The notes under the pieces were generated by a model, which did not search any database, was not told the DNA's origin, and saw only the letters and a program-made list of their open reading frames with translations. DNA of 64,000 bases, taken from assembly GCF_001426565.1 (NCBI RefSeq), contig NZ_LMFA01000001.1, positions 395,287-459,286 on the forward strand. Direction: 5' to 3'. The DNA comes from Rhizobium sp. Root482. Lineage in GTDB: Bacteria; Pseudomonadota; Alphaproteobacteria; Rhizobiales; Rhizobiaceae. Below are positions 26,934 to 34,778 of the stretch, in pieces; position 1 is the stretch's first letter; every line of letters starts with the position of its first letter. A program made the translations under genes and the position numbers.

Positions 26934-28045
26934 GCGTCCTCCCCGTGACCGAGATTGTGAACGATCGAGCGATAGCTCATCACGCCCGCCATCCTGCCGT
27001 CTTCATCGACACAGGGCAGCAACGGCATATCGTGGGCGAACATCAGCGACACCGCCTGCCGGAGATCGCCGGTTCGCGGCACCGTGCACTTCACGGGTTC
27101 GGCGTGGTCGCTGACCGTGCCGGTGCGCGTGTCGGCCACCTGCTCGCCCAGAACGAATTGCGGAGCGCCGTCCGCGTTGAGGACAAAGGCGGCGACACTG
27201 CGCGACGCACGCATGCGCCGGACGGCGTCCTCGATGGAATCCGAAGCCAGGACCGTGATGAAATCGGTTTCCATGGCGTCGCGAACAGAGATGAGCCTGA
27301 GGCGTTTCAGCGCCCGGTCCGAGCCGAGGAAATCCTCGATGAAGCTGTTGGCGGGACGTGCGAGAAGATCATCGGGGGCGGCAAACTGCTCAAGTTTTCC
27401 GCTGCGGAAGATTGCGATCTTGTCCGCCATCTTCACCGCCTCGTCGAGATCGTGCGACACGAAGATGATCGTCTTGCGGATCGATTGCTGCATCTTCAGG
27501 AACTCTTCCTGGATGACTTCGCGGTTGATGGGATCGATCGCGCCAAATGGCTCGTCCATCAGCATGACCGGCGGATCGGCCGCCAGCGCGCGCAGGACGC
27601 CGACGCGCTGTTGTTGCCCGCCCGAAAGCTCCTTCGGATAGCGTTTGAGAAAGAGATCGGGCTGAAGACCCACGAGTTCCAGGAGTTCCTGCGCACGGAC
27701 CCGAGATTTCCGCCGATCCCAGCCGAGAAGGTCGGGCACGACACAGATGTTCTCCTCGACCGTCTTGTTCGGGAACAGGCCGATCTGCTGGATCACGTAG
27801 CCGATGGACCGCCGAAGTTCGATCGGATCGACGGTACTGGTATCCTTGCCGTCGATGAACACCTTGCCGCTTGTCGGACGGACCAGCTGGTTGATCATCT
27901 TCATCGTCGTCGTCTTGCCGCAGCCAGACGGGCCAAGGAGCACGCAGATCTCGCCGGTGGGAAGATCGAGGCTGATATTGTCGACCGCGACCAAGGGATC
28001 GTGCGCGGGGCCATAGTGTTTCGTCAGGTTCTCAAGCCGGATCAT
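26930..28045 (-). CDS. Osmoprotectant ABC transporter ATPase with CBS domains (OpuCA/ProV type)
   Basis: 371 residues. The N-terminal ATPase has Walker A GPSGCGKTT, Q-loop YVIQQIGLFP, signature LSGGQQQRVGVLRAL and Walker B VMLMDEPFGAIDP. The C-terminal about 110 residues form a tandem CBS module (SVRDAMETDFITV ... DEDGRMAGVMSYRSIV), which in OpuA-type transporters senses ionic strength. Start and stop both overlap the flanking permease genes. The CBS region and the QAT-type sequence support a quaternary-amine importer. Confidence 0.95.
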   Translation of the reverse strand: MIRLENLTKHYGPAHDPLVAVDNISLDLPTGEICVLLGPSGCGKTTTMKMINQLVRPTSGKVFIDGKDTSTVDPIELRRSIGYVIQQIGLFPNKTVEENICVVPDLLGWDRRKSRVRAQELLELVGLQPDLFLKRYPKELSGGQQQRVGVLRALAADPPVMLMDEPFGAIDPINREVIQEEFLKMQQSIRKTIIFVSHDLDEAVKMADKIAIFRSGKLEQFAAPDDLLARPANSFIEDFLGSDRALKRLRLISVRDAMETDFITVLASDSIEDAVRRMRASRSVAAFVLNADGAPQFVLGEQVADTRTGTVSDHAEPVKCTVPRTGDLRQAVSLMFAHDMPLLPCVDEDGRMAGVMSYRSIVHNLGHGEDA

Positions 28046-28704
28046 TGCGTAGCGTCCCCCTGGATACCGCGTGAGGTGAGAAGGCGCTGCACCAGCGCGA
28101 GGAAGAGGTCGGCAGCGATCGCCAGCAGCGAGACCGCCAGCGCGCCGGTCACCAGCTGCCGGGGATCGGATTGGCTGATGCCCCGCGAAATGAAGGTGCC
28201 GAGGCCGCCCGCGCCGATATAGGCCGCAATCGCCGTCACGCCGATGTTCATCACGACGGCCGTGCGCACGCCGGCCATGATGACCGGAATGGCGAGCGGT
28301 ATTTCGACCTGCCTGAGACGTTGCCAGGTGCTCATTCCCATCCCCTTGGCGGCCTCGCGCAGCGCTGGATCGACATTGGTGATCGCCGTATAGGTATTTC
28401 GAATGATGGGGAGCTGCGAATAGAGAACGACGGCCACGACCGCCGGGACATAGCCGATGCCGTGCCCGACCGGTGACAACAGCGGGATCATCAGGCCGAA
28501 CAGCGCGATCGAGGGAACCGTGATCATCATCGATGCAAGATAGAGAACGGTATCCGCCGTGCTCTTCGACTGCGTGATGGCAATCCCGATGGGAACCGCC
28601 GTTACGATAGCGATGCCGACCGCCAAGAAGACGATCGAAATATGCTCGATCGCCCGCGCGCCGATGATATCCAGATTGTCGATGATGAATCGAACGATCT
28701 CCAT
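28042..28704 (-). CDS. Osmoprotectant/quaternary amine ABC permease
   Basis: Inner-membrane permease, 220 residues, with the EAA-type loop EAAKGMGMSTWQRLRQVEIPLA and several membrane segments (IVFLAVGIAIVTAVPIGIAI first). First transporter gene of the operon, 24 bases after the isochorismatase-type hydrolase, and overlapping the ATPase start. Confidence 0.94.
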   Translation of the reverse strand: MEIVRFIIDNLDIIGARAIEHISIVFLAVGIAIVTAVPIGIAITQSKSTADTVLYLASMMITVPSIALFGLMIPLLSPVGHGIGYVPAVVAVVLYSQLPIIRNTYTAITNVDPALREAAKGMGMSTWQRLRQVEIPLAIPVIMAGVRTAVVMNIGVTAIAAYIGAGGLGTFISRGISQSDPRQLVTGALAVSLLAIAADLFLALVQRLLTSRGIQGDATQ

Positions 28705-28728
28705 TCGTTATCGCCTGCCTTTCCCTGC

Positions 28729-29409
28729 CTAGAGTTCCGCATACAGATTGACGGCATTTTCGAACGTGAAGCGCAGGGGCACCGAACCCTCGATATGCCA
28801 CGCCTCGACGGTGTGTCCGTCCAGCAGGGCGCATGCGGCTTGCGTATCGACGACCGCGCCACCATAGAGGCGGTTCGCAAGATTGAGGATACCCGTCTGG
28901 TGCATCGCAAGACCGCCGCTGCCGCAGGCGTCCTTGACCAGCAGTACGCGCAGGCCAAGGGTGATCGCATCCTTCACCGTCGCGTCGACACAGGCTTCGG
29001 TCCAGACACCGGCAATCACCAGCCATTCGACGCCGGCATCCCGCAGCTCGCCGATCAGCGGGCTTTTACCGAAGGCGCTGGCTTCGTTCTTGACAAGCAC
29101 CCGCTCCGAGGCGCGCGGGGCGACCTCGGGACAGATCGCGGTCAACGGATCGTCCTTGTCGCTGAACGCGGAGCGGCCGTCCGGCCCGAGCGGATGGAAC
29201 GGACGGGCATGATCGGCGAGATCAACGATGTAGGCGCAATGCAGGACCGGGATGCCGTTTCGGCGCGCGGCCTCCTGCAGGCGAGCAGCATTGCCAAGGA
29301 TCGTGTCGTATCCTTCGACGAGATAACGTTCGTCGTGGCGATGTTCCTCCTGGAGGTCGATGAAAAGGCTCGCAACCTTCGCACGCTCGATCCGCAACGG
29401 CTTCCTCAT
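28729..29409 (-). CDS. Isochorismatase-family cysteine hydrolase
   Basis: 226 residues with the family triad Asp18 (LFIDLQ), Lys107 (VLVKNEASAF) and nucleophile Cys140 (WTEACVDATV). The family covers isochorismatase, nicotinamidase, ureidoacrylate hydrolase and N-carbamoylsarcosine amidase. The last would yield sarcosine for the nearby soxBDAG, an attractive but untested match. The first in-frame start codon is a TTG at 29412; ATG 29409, overlapping the M24 gene stop by one base, is more likely. Located between the M24 enzyme and the betaine-type importer. Confidence 0.9.
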   Translation of the reverse strand: MRKPLRIERAKVASLFIDLQEEHRHDERYLVEGYDTILGNAARLQEAARRNGIPVLHCAYIVDLADHARPFHPLGPDGRSAFSDKDDPLTAICPEVAPRASERVLVKNEASAFGKSPLIGELRDAGVEWLVIAGVWTEACVDATVKDAITLGLRVLLVKDACGSGGLAMHQTGILNLANRLYGGAVVDTQAACALLDGHTVEAWHIEGSVPLRFTFENAVNLYAEL

Positions 29410-30713
29410 CAAATCTCCCCGCTCAGGAATTCATCCTCATAGGGAAAGCGCGACAAAAGCTCGGTGCCGTTTTCCGTGATGAGAATCTCGTCTTCAAGTT
29501 TCACGCCCTCGCGCCCGCCCTTCTCGCCGATATAGCTTTCGACGGAAATCACCATGCCCGGGACGATATGACCGTCGCGGCCGTAGGTATCGTAGTCAAT
29601 CGCATGGGCAATGAAGGGTGTTTCGCCATGCATGCCGACACCATGCATGACCGACGTATATCGCTGGTCGACAAAGCGGTCGGGGATTTTCCATGCCTTT
29701 TCGGCGATCTCACGGAAGGCCATGCCCGGCTTGACCAGGGCCATATTGTGCTGAACCTGCTCGTAGGCCATCCGGTAGAGGGATTTCTGGTAAGGCGACG
29801 GCTTTCCCGGGCCACAGCGGAAGGTGCGTGAGAAATCGGAATAGTAGCCGTAGCAGCCGATGGTGTCGGTATCGAGCGCGACCAGTTCCCCCGGCCGGAT
29901 CTTGCGGCCGCTCGCCTCGTTGAACCAGGGATTGGTGCGTTGGCCGGAACTCAGAAGGCGCGTCTCGATAAACTCGCCTCCCTGCCGGATGACCTCGTGA
30001 TACATGATTGCGAAAAGTTCGGTTTCCGAGACCCCCGGCTTGATCGCTTCGCGAACGGCGGAAACAGCCGCTTCCGCACCGGCCATCGAGACCTGAAGGC
30101 ACTTGACCTCTTCCGGTGTCTTGACGGCTCTGACGGCAAGGATCTCGCCCTGGCAGTCCTTTACCTCGCAACCGCGCTTTTCAAGCGCGAGAGCCTGCAG
30201 ATGGCTGCAGCGGTCGAGGCCGAGCTTCATCGACCCGCCGCCGTGCTGCTTCAGCAATTCGGTGATTTCATCGGCGAACGGGCCGGCGGTCTCGTCGTCC
30301 TTGCCGGATACCGACGACCAGACGAGCTTCGAGGGGCGTGCTTCGTCCACCGTGTCGAGAACCATCGAGACATGGTAGCTCTGCGGATATTCGAACAGGA
30401 CGATCGGGCCTTCCGTGGGAATGAAGAAATAGCGCGTGGAATTGCGCAGGAAGTAGCCGAACATGTTGCGCGATCCCGTCGCATAGCGCTGATTGTAGGG
30501 ATCGAAGAGGACCACGGCTCCATAGCCGGCCGCCCGCATCCAGTCGCGAAGCTTCTTCAACCGCCCCTTGCGGAGCGCATCCGTGTCGATGAATGACGGT
30601 TCCGTGTCCGAAAGCCACATGCCGCCGGACGGATCGGCCGCTGCCGGATGGCGCATCCGATCCTTGAAATCCACATCTTCGACGCTGTCGGGGTCAAATA
30701 CAACAATGCTCAT
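29409..30713 (-). CDS. DddP-like M24 metalloenzyme lacking the DddP catalytic aspartate
   Basis: 434 residues of the pita-bread M24 (creatinase/aminopeptidase P) fold. Metal ligands Asp281, Asp283, Asp293, His357, Glu392 and Glu407 all lie exactly 14 residues before the six ligands I recall for Ruegeria lacuscaerulensis DddP (DMSP lyase). Shared strings such as RLLSSGQRTNPWF and FDPYNQRYAT make the relation clear. The DddP catalytic Asp377 falls on Gly363 (HGVGMHGE). It is therefore a DddP relative but unlikely to be a DMSP lyase by the known mechanism. It keeps all metal ligands, unlike true creatinase. ATG 30713 has an AGGAG site; first of the importer-linked enzymes. Confidence 0.88.
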   Translation of the reverse strand: MSIVVFDPDSVEDVDFKDRMRHPAAADPSGGMWLSDTEPSFIDTDALRKGRLKKLRDWMRAAGYGAVVLFDPYNQRYATGSRNMFGYFLRNSTRYFFIPTEGPIVLFEYPQSYHVSMVLDTVDEARPSKLVWSSVSGKDDETAGPFADEITELLKQHGGGSMKLGLDRCSHLQALALEKRGCEVKDCQGEILAVRAVKTPEEVKCLQVSMAGAEAAVSAVREAIKPGVSETELFAIMYHEVIRQGGEFIETRLLSSGQRTNPWFNEASGRKIRPGELVALDTDTIGCYGYYSDFSRTFRCGPGKPSPYQKSLYRMAYEQVQHNMALVKPGMAFREIAEKAWKIPDRFVDQRYTSVMHGVGMHGETPFIAHAIDYDTYGRDGHIVPGMVISVESYIGEKGGREGVKLEDEILITENGTELLSRFPYEDEFLSGEI

Positions 30714-30801
30714 GACGGTCTCCTTTTCCAGCAGAATGGAGAATGGCCAAGGCATGCAGTTGCGTGAATTCCGCAATTTCTATGCTGGAATCCGCACGCG
30801 C

Positions 30802-31797
30802 TCATTGTTTCAGCCCCGCGATGACGCGCGGTGCCTCGCCCGCGCGCGAGACGCGACGGCGCAGGCTATGCGGCACATAGCCGAACTGCTGCTTGAAGGC
30901 GCGGGAAAAATTCGCCGCGTTCTCGAAACCGCAGGCGACGGCAACCTCATTCACGGGAAGGTTCGAATGCGTCAACATGCCCGCCGCATGTCCGAGCCGC
31001 AGAGTGCGGTAGTAGGCATTGGGCGACATGCCCACTTCCGCCTTGAACGAGCGCCCGAGCTTGTCGGGCGAGACATTGAGACGACTGGCCAGATCCTCGA
31101 TCCGCAACACGTCCTCGATAGCGTCCTCCATCATGGCAACAGCCGAAAGCACGAGGTCGTCGGCGATGCCGCTGCGGATGCGCAGTGTCAGCATCCGGCG
31201 ATCGGCATCCGGCCGTAGTGGACTGTGCATGTACCAGCCGGCAACACTATCGGCGAGCTGAGCGCCATAGTCCCGAGCGATCATCTCAAGCATCATGTCC
31301 AGGCTGCCGATGCCGCCGACCGACGTGAAGCGGCGGCGGTCGATAACATAGAGATCCGTGCGCATATCGAGATGCGGAAAGGCCTCCTTGAACGCCGGCT
31401 GGCTGGTCCAGTGGAGCGTGCAGGCGTGATCGTCGAGCAGGCCCTTGCGGGCAAGGAAGAAAGCCGCGTCCGCGACGGCGCCGAGCCGCGCGCCGGATCG
31501 AAGATTCCTCCGGACCCATGCCATCTCCTCCTCGGCAACCAGGTGTTCGGCATCGCCGCCGGAGCACACGACGATCCGATCGACTTCAGGCGCATTGCGC
31601 ACATGGTAGTCCGGCTCGATGCTGATGCCGTTCGACGCCTTTATTTTCTCGGCCGCCGCAACGGTTATCCACGAATAGTGACGTTTGCCGGAAAGCGTAT
31701 TGGCCGCCCGCAGAGGTTCGATGATGGAACTGAAGGCCATCAGCGGGAAGTTCGGAAACATCAAAACCGCAAAGCGGATTTCATGCGTATCCTTCAT
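30802..31797 (-). CDS. GATase1/AraC transcription regulator, second copy (GbdR/CdhR-like)
   Basis: 331 residues: DJ-1/PfpI-like ligand domain (residues about 8-180) and AraC DNA-binding domain (LASRLNVSPDKLGRSF and VNEVAVACGFENAANFSRAF). Shares the architecture of the regulator at 14970 but is clearly distinct in sequence. GAGGAG lies upstream of ATG 31797. It sits inside the long minus-strand unit, between the mttB-like gene and the M24 gene, and probably controls it in response to a quaternary amine or a breakdown product. Confidence 0.92.
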   Translation of the reverse strand: MKDTHEIRFAVLMFPNFPLMAFSSIIEPLRAANTLSGKRHYSWITVAAAEKIKASNGISIEPDYHVRNAPEVDRIVVCSGGDAEHLVAEEEMAWVRRNLRSGARLGAVADAAFFLARKGLLDDHACTLHWTSQPAFKEAFPHLDMRTDLYVIDRRRFTSVGGIGSLDMMLEMIARDYGAQLADSVAGWYMHSPLRPDADRRMLTLRIRSGIADDLVLSAVAMMEDAIEDVLRIEDLASRLNVSPDKLGRSFKAEVGMSPNAYYRTLRLGHAAGMLTHSNLPVNEVAVACGFENAANFSRAFKQQFGYVPHSLRRRVSRAGEAPRVIAGLKQ

Positions 31798-31907
31798 CTT
31801 CGTCTCCTCTGGGCATGTCGCGCAAAACCATGCAGCGGATTTGCGGTAACGACATGCGTGACATCAAGCCCCCAAACGCGGAAGCGGCCCGGAAGGTCGC
31901 GGTGCTG

Positions 31908-33443
31908 CTAGGGTTCGCCCGCCCCGATCTCCACGCGTCGCCTTGCCATGTAGGCATCGAGTTCCTCACGCACGGCCGGGTCGAGCGGCGGCTCCTCGTA
32001 CTCCCGCAAGGCTTGCTGCCAGACGTCGGTGGCGCGGTCCAGCGCATCGCGTCCCCCCGCCTCCTGCCAGCTGCCATAGTTCTGCCAGTTGGAAAGGATC
32101 GGTTGATAGAACGCCGTCTCGTATCGCGCCATCGTGTGCTCGGAGCCGAAAAAATGCCCGCCGGCCGGCACCGATTTGATGGCTTCGAAGCCAAGATCGT
32201 CCTCGGAGAAGGGCATGGGCTCAAGGAAACTCATCATGTTCTGCAGTATCTCGACATCGAGCACGAGTTTTTCATAGGATGCCGTCAGTCCGCCTTCGAG
32301 CCATCCGGCAGCGTGATAGACGAGGTTCGCGCCGCCGAGCACTGCCCCCCAGGTCGCCATCTCCGTCTCGTAGGCCGCCTGAAGATCGACGACATTGGAC
32401 GCATTGGCGTTCGACGTCCGATAGGGAAGCTTGTAGCGCCGCGCCAGCTGGCCCGCGACGATGTTCGCCTTGGCGTTTTCCGGCGTGCCGAAAGCGGGCG
32501 CGCCGGAGCGCATGTCCACATTGGACGTGAATGCGCCGTACATGACCGGTGTGCCGGGATTGACCAGCTGCGCAAGCGTTACGCCGAACAGCGCTTCCGC
32601 ATTCTGCTGGCAGAGCGCCGCCGCAAGCGTCACCGGCGTCATCGCCCCCATGAGCGTGAACGGCGTGATGGTCACCGGTTGACCGTGCTCGGCCATGGCG
32701 ATGAGCCCGTCCGTCATCGCGTCGTCCAGGAGGCGCGGCGAGTTGACGGAGATGATCGTGATGACGCCGGGGGAATGGCGCATCTCCTCGGCGCTGATGC
32801 CGCGCGCAATCGCCATCATGTTGATGCCGTCGACGGCGCGCCCTCGGCCGATGGCCGTGCAGTGGAAGCACAGATCGCTGAGCGAGACATTTGCGTTGTA
32901 GGCATCAAGGTGCCGCGAATTGGCCGGCAGCTCGATGGGCGCGCACACCTGATTTCCAAGGATATGGATTGCATTGAAGTAGTGCGCCAGCCGCGTGAAG
33001 TTCTGGTAGTCGGCGAAATTGCCCTGCCGCCGGCCGTTGATCCGGTCGTGGACGTTTGGCGGTCCGGCAACAAGACCGAAGGCCATCGCGTTGCCGCCGA
33101 TCGTCAGGCGTTTCGACGGATTGCGGCTGGTAAGCGTGAAGGAGGATGGCGCCGTGGCCAGCGCGGCATCGACGATTGATTCGTCGATTCGGATCGTCAT
33201 GGTGTCGCGATCGACGATGGCACCTGCCTCCTCGAACAGCGTCATCGCCTTCTCGCTCATCACGCGGATGCCGATCTCGGAAAGAACGCGCATCGAATTG
33301 CGATGAAGCGCCTCGATACGTTCCTCGTCGAGAAGTTGCGTCGGCGGATAGGTGTTGAACACCTCCTGCCACGGCAACTGCGAAATGCCGCCGCCACCTC
33401 GGTCCGCACGCGATCGCCGCCCACCGCCCCGTCTCTCACTCAT
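31908..33443 (-). CDS. Trimethylamine methyltransferase (MttB) family protein, non-pyrrolysine
   Basis: 511 residues of the MttB superfamily (COG5598). Members methylate a corrinoid protein from trimethylamine (with pyrrolysine) or glycine/proline betaine and carnitine (without). The frame is uninterrupted, so no in-frame amber codon is used and this is a non-Pyl member. Typical stretches include AFGLVAGPPNVHD, NPGTPVMYGAFTSNVDMR and AAGWLEGGLTASYEKLVLD. ATG 33443 with AAGGGAG is preferred over the TTG at 33446. No corrinoid-protein gene is in the window, so the methyl acceptor is unknown. Divergent from a LysR gene; first gene of the long minus-strand unit. Confidence 0.92.
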   Translation of the reverse strand: MSERRGGGRRSRADRGGGGISQLPWQEVFNTYPPTQLLDEERIEALHRNSMRVLSEIGIRVMSEKAMTLFEEAGAIVDRDTMTIRIDESIVDAALATAPSSFTLTSRNPSKRLTIGGNAMAFGLVAGPPNVHDRINGRRQGNFADYQNFTRLAHYFNAIHILGNQVCAPIELPANSRHLDAYNANVSLSDLCFHCTAIGRGRAVDGINMMAIARGISAEEMRHSPGVITIISVNSPRLLDDAMTDGLIAMAEHGQPVTITPFTLMGAMTPVTLAAALCQQNAEALFGVTLAQLVNPGTPVMYGAFTSNVDMRSGAPAFGTPENAKANIVAGQLARRYKLPYRTSNANASNVVDLQAAYETEMATWGAVLGGANLVYHAAGWLEGGLTASYEKLVLDVEILQNMMSFLEPMPFSEDDLGFEAIKSVPAGGHFFGSEHTMARYETAFYQPILSNWQNYGSWQEAGGRDALDRATDVWQQALREYEEPPLDPAVREELDAYMARRRVEIGAGEP

Positions 33444-33476
33444 CAAGAACTCCCTTCATGCGCCTCAACCGCCACT

Positions 33477-33495
33477 CGGGATAACGAATATCCCG
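33477..33495. promoter_or_regulatory. Palindrome between mttB-like and lysR genes
   Basis: CGGGATA-ACGAA-TATCCCG is a perfect 7-bp inverted repeat in the 226-base divergent region. It contains a T-N11-A core as in LysR boxes and lies about 35 bases upstream of the mttB-like start codon, a usual place for an activator or autorepression site of the adjacent LysR protein. Confidence 0.55.
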
Positions 33496-33669
33496 GCATT
33501 GGGCATGCGCCTTTTTATGTTCCGCCTCGCTGAAACTATGGCCAATCCCGCCCCGGTCTTCACATGATAAGTTCGGCGGCAATGACCAAGAAAAACCACG
33601 TCATGACGCATCTGCATCTTGCGCGCCGCGGACCGACCGGATTAGCCTCGGAAAAAAGGGGAGCCTGGA

Positions 33670-34557
33670 ATGAAGCCGCCGCCGCCATTAAACTATATCC
33701 GATCCTTCGAATGCTCCGCCCGGCATTTGAGTTTCACCGAAGCGGCCAACGAACTGGGCTATACGCAGGCCGCCATCAGCACCCATGTTCGCGCGCTGGA
33801 GCAGTATCTCGGCCGCCAGCTCTTCATCCGCTATCCGCGCAGCCTCAAGCTGACGGAAGTGGGCGAGGCCTTTCTTCCCACGCTGCGCCAGGCGCTGAAC
33901 CAGATCGATTTCGCAACGGAAACCGTGCTCGCAGCCGCCCGCAACAAGACCGTCGTCATTTCCTGTCCCACCAGCCTTGCCGAGAACTGGCTCGCCAGAT
34001 GCGTCGCCGGCTTCAGCCGGAAACATCCCGAGGTGGAAATCCTCCTGCATGGCACGATCTGGGAGGATTCCACGGAGCAGATCGCCGATATCCTCATTTC
34101 GATCCGCCGCTTCGACAATATGCCGTCACACGGCATGCAACTCTGGAACGACCGGCTTGTCCTGCTCTGCGCCCCCCAGCTCGTGCATGGCCAGAATGCG
34201 ATCAGGACGCCAGAGGATGTTCTGAAGTCCAACTGGATCGCCGTGCATGGACGGCAGGAATTCTGGCAGGACATGGCCGATGCGCTCCGCATCGATGCTT
34301 CCGCAAACGACAAGCGGCTTTCCACCAATTCCACCAACATCGCACTGGAAATGGCGGCAAGCGGCGCCGGCTGCATCGTGACCACCCAGTCGCTCGCCCG
34401 CATCTACGTCGATCGCGGCCTGCTCGTCGAGCCGTTCCCGACACGCACCAAGAGCGCATGGAACTACTATCTCGCCGAGGGGCCTTCATCGAAGGGAACG
34501 ACCGTCGCCAAGGTGCGCGACTGGATTGTGTCGGAAGCCCAGAAGGTGATCGGCTGA
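33670..34557 (+). CDS. LysR-type regulator (GcvA-like)
   Basis: 295 residues. N-terminal winged helix (LNYIRSFECSARHLSFTEAANELG) followed by the ligand-binding domain. The pattern PPLNYIRSFE ... HVRALEQYLGRQLF is that of the GcvA group, which regulates amino acid and amine pathways. It lies between the mttB-like gene (divergent) and the DMGDH-like gene (downstream, same strand), both probable targets. GGGGAGCCTGGA precedes the ATG. Confidence 0.92.
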   Translation: MKPPPPLNYIRSFECSARHLSFTEAANELGYTQAAISTHVRALEQYLGRQLFIRYPRSLKLTEVGEAFLPTLRQALNQIDFATETVLAAARNKTVVISCPTSLAENWLARCVAGFSRKHPEVEILLHGTIWEDSTEQIADILISIRRFDNMPSHGMQLWNDRLVLLCAPQLVHGQNAIRTPEDVLKSNWIAVHGRQEFWQDMADALRIDASANDKRLSTNSTNIALEMAASGAGCIVTTQSLARIYVDRGLLVEPFPTRTKSAWNYYLAEGPSSKGTTVAKVRDWIVSEAQKVIG

Positions 34558-34778
34558 CGAGCTTCGAGACGCAGATAGCCGACTTCAGACTAGCGAAGGC
34601 CGATCCGGCAACAAGCGAGAATTACGGGATCAATGACCTCGTTTTATTTATCCATTTACTGCCAAACCGGGCCGATTTCGCGATCTCGCCACCTTTTGGA
34701 AGAAACGGCCCACCCCTAGACTGAGGCTGGTCGGCAAGATCGCCGGCGGCAGAGTCATCAGTTCAAGGCTGGAATTCT

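Noticed and set aside
29409-30713. Naming the M24 protein DMSP lyase (dddP) or creatinase
   Set aside because: The DddP catalytic Asp is Gly here, and creatinase lacks the metal ligands that are present, so neither name is justified.
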